This document shows, one piece after another, positions 62,736 to 64,000 of a stretch of DNA of 64,000 bases. Each line of letters starts with the position of its first letter. Within the stretch, counting starts at the first letter, position 1. The notes beneath the pieces were generated by a model. It did not search any database. It was not told the origin of the DNA and saw only the letters and a program-made list of their open reading frames with translations. Location of the stretch: the NCBI RefSeq assembly GCF_003024605.1, contig NZ_PYJQ01000005.1, forward strand, positions 310,001 through 374,000, written 5' to 3'. Source of the stretch: Rhizobium sp. JAB6. GTDB lineage: Bacteria > Pseudomonadota > Alphaproteobacteria > Rhizobiales > Rhizobiaceae. A program made the position numbers and the translations under genes.

Positions 62736-62764
62736 TTGACAAATTAGCGTCGCTAGATTATTTA
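62736..62764 (+). promoter_or_regulatory. Promoter of the DoxX-like/flavodoxin-like genes
   Basis: TTGACA, exactly 17 bp, TATTTA: a near-consensus housekeeping promoter 51 bp before the DoxX-like start. Confidence 0.75.
62745..62755. promoter_or_regulatory. Candidate TetR operator
   Basis: TAGCG-T-CGCTA, a perfect palindrome inside the spacer between -35 and -10, with further partial symmetry in the flanks. Occupancy would block RNA polymerase. The assignment to the adjacent TetR protein is inferred. Confidence 0.6.
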
Positions 62765-62814
62765 GGATCGATATAAAAACTTCATACGCAAGGTCGTCAG
62801 CGAAGAGAATATCA

Positions 62815-63177
62815 ATGAGTCTTCCTATGGAAATTTTCACCGGCACAACGTCACTCGATACCATCCTCGTCTGGCTGGCTGCCGGGGCGTTTCTCGTCGG
62901 CGCCGTCGTCAACGCGAGTGGGCATTCGAAAATCCGCGCGGGCTTCGTGCGGCTTGGATTTCCTTTCTGGTGGTGCTGGGTCACAGCCGTCTTTGAACTC
63001 ATGACGACGGTGCTTTTGGTCACCGCCGGCACCCGATATATCGGAGTCGCGCTAGGCGCCTGCATCATGCTCGCCGCGATCGCGGCTATTGTCCGTATCC
63101 GGAACTATCGAGAACTCCCGCCACCTTTCGTATTTCTGTTGTTGCTGGCACTTGCGGGTGTCGGCGGCCAAATCTGA
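62815..63177 (+). CDS. DoxX-like small membrane protein
   Basis: A 120-residue protein with four membrane helices (ILVWLAAGAFLVGAVVN, WWCWVTAVFELMTTVLLVTA, IGVALGACIMLAAIAAIV, FVFLLLLALAGVGG). Sequence and layout fit the DoxX/DoxX-like family, some members of which take part in quinone or thiol redox processes at the membrane. It is transcribed from the TetR-controlled promoter and precedes a flavodoxin-like gene by 187 bp, so a shared redox-stress role is plausible but inferred. Confidence 0.8.
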   Translation: MSLPMEIFTGTTSLDTILVWLAAGAFLVGAVVNASGHSKIRAGFVRLGFPFWWCWVTAVFELMTTVLLVTAGTRYIGVALGACIMLAAIAAIVRIRNYRELPPPFVFLLLLALAGVGGQI

Positions 63178-63364
63178 ATATCGCGCGGCGAAGAGTTCAT
63201 TTCACCGAGGACCCCCATGTAACTGGCCGGATGCAGGTTTCCATTGCCAGGACACAGGGTTTCATCCGCCTCAGTCCTCGATCCATCGAAAAGAAGACGC
63301 AAGTCGGAGCGGCCTCGCTTCCGGACAGCGCAAAGCAGTGGCCAGAAGGAGGCCAGGAACCGTC

Positions 63365-63934
63365 ATGTCAAATCGCACAGCAAACACAGTCGTCGTCTAT
63401 CATTCCGGCTACGGCCACACTCAGCGGATGGCGGAAGCCATAGCGGAGGGCGCGGGCGCGGTACTTTGCGCCATCGATGCGGATGGCAACCTCTGCGAAG
63501 AGGGATGGGTCGCCTTGGACGCCGCCGACGCCATCATCTTCGGATCGCCAACCTACATGGGCGGGCCAAGCTGGCAGTTTAAGAAGTTTGCCGACGCGTC
63601 CTCGAAGGCTTGGTTCACCAGCAGATGGCAGGATAAGGTTTTCGGAGGCTTCACCAACAGCGCCAGTTTGAACGGCGACAAGCTAAATACTCTCGAATAC
63701 TTCGTTCTTCTGGCGGGGCAGCACGGTGGCCTTTGGGTCAGTCTGGGAGTGAAACCAGCGAACGTAAAGGCTTCGAAGCGCGATGATGCGAATAGGATGG
63801 GATCATACATCGGGCCAATGGCGCAATGCGATGCCGACGCCGCTCCGGGTGAAATGTCGATCGGCGACCTGGAAACTGCTCGCGCTTACGGCGAGCGCGT
63901 AGCGCAAGTTGCACAGCGGTTCGCGTCGGCGTGA
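63365..63934 (+). CDS. Flavodoxin-like NAD(P)H:quinone oxidoreductase family protein
   Basis: A 189-residue flavodoxin-fold protein related to WrbA. The FMN phosphate loop is YHSGYGHTQRMAEAIAEGAG; the second FMN segment is DAIIFGSPTYMGGPSWQFKK, and GGFTNSASLNGDKLNTLEYF completes the site. WrbA enzymes reduce quinones by two electrons. ATG 63365 is chosen because the frame before it overlaps the DoxX-like gene. It is the last complete gene; the remaining 66 bp show nothing. Confidence 0.88.
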   Translation: MSNRTANTVVVYHSGYGHTQRMAEAIAEGAGAVLCAIDADGNLCEEGWVALDAADAIIFGSPTYMGGPSWQFKKFADASSKAWFTSRWQDKVFGGFTNSASLNGDKLNTLEYFVLLAGQHGGLWVSLGVKPANVKASKRDDANRMGSYIGPMAQCDADAAPGEMSIGDLETARAYGERVAQVAQRFASA

Positions 63935-64000
63935 ACGACAGATGAATCCGGCGAGCAGAGTGGTTCGTTTATGGCATAGGCGCGCTCCGCGCGACGGTGC

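Overview
This window is chromosomal core sequence from an alphaproteobacterium of the order Rhizobiales, most likely a Rhizobium close to the R. tropici/R. etli type. The evidence is the GC-rich coding DNA with Rhizobium-style codon use, the rhizobial two-cysteine porin, the LdtR/LdtP pair, a BA14K-family protein, DUF177-plsX-fabH-ihfA-merR synteny, the glyA-nrdR-ribD-ribE...ribH-nusB order, and a polar-polysaccharide-like locus. No phage, insertion sequence, CRISPR array or integrase was found. The genus call is inferred from protein recognition, not from a search.

Layout. 1-6.6 kb: the 3' end of parC, a Doc/AbrB toxin-antitoxin pair, a DMT exporter, the leucyl-transferase Bpt, an RDD protein, hemB, a DUF6163 protein and the MarR-type regulator LdtR. 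7-17.2 kb: L,D-transpeptidase LdtP, then glyA, nrdR, ribD and ribE; an opposite-strand block of two acetyltransferases and a cupin; then ribH, nusB and the proton-pumping pyrophosphatase hppA. 17.2-22.5 kb: bamE, a cytochrome bc1 assembly chaperone, DUF177, plsX, fabH, ihfA and a MerR regulator. 22.7-28.9 kb: a porin, several small exported or lipoprotein genes, tRNA-Pro(GGG), a nuclease-fold protein that looks inactive, a PHB-depolymerase-like esterase and a small XRE protein. 28.9-38.5 kb: an exopolysaccharide locus with two glycosyltransferases, a polymerase/ligase, an initiating sugar transferase, a Wza-like export lipoprotein, a Wzz/Wzc-like protein with a degenerate ATPase domain and a CelD/BcsL-like protein. 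38.6-45.6 kb: DUF2842, ctaA, a Tlde1/DUF2778 protein, argC, speB, a monooxygenase-like protein, rpsI and rplM. 45.8-50.4 kb: a DMT exporter, an 870-bp AT-rich interval containing one GC-rich foldable element, a CoA-binding protein, O-acetylhomoserine sulfhydrylase and a cupin. 50.5-54.4 kb: a phosphate ABC transporter (pstSCAB) behind a Pho box. 54.5-64 kb: a GGDEF protein, clpP, clpX, lon, hupB, and a TetR/DoxX-like/flavodoxin-like module with its repressor site inside the promoter.

Functional links. Envelope biology dominates: LdtP and the Tlde1-like protein (peptidoglycan), BamE and the porin (outer membrane), plsX/fabH (lipids) and the polysaccharide locus. Protein quality control is concentrated at the right (clpP, clpX, lon) and includes the N-end-rule transferase Bpt at the left. 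Cofactor supply is represented by hemB, ctaA and the rib genes.

The points most worth following up are the Wzc-like protein with all three ATPase motifs degraded, the SNase-fold protein without its catalytic set, the Tlde1-like anchored enzyme, the foldable element at 47014-47059, the structured leaders of rplM, clpP and lon, and the TetR operator between -35 and -10 at 62736-62764.
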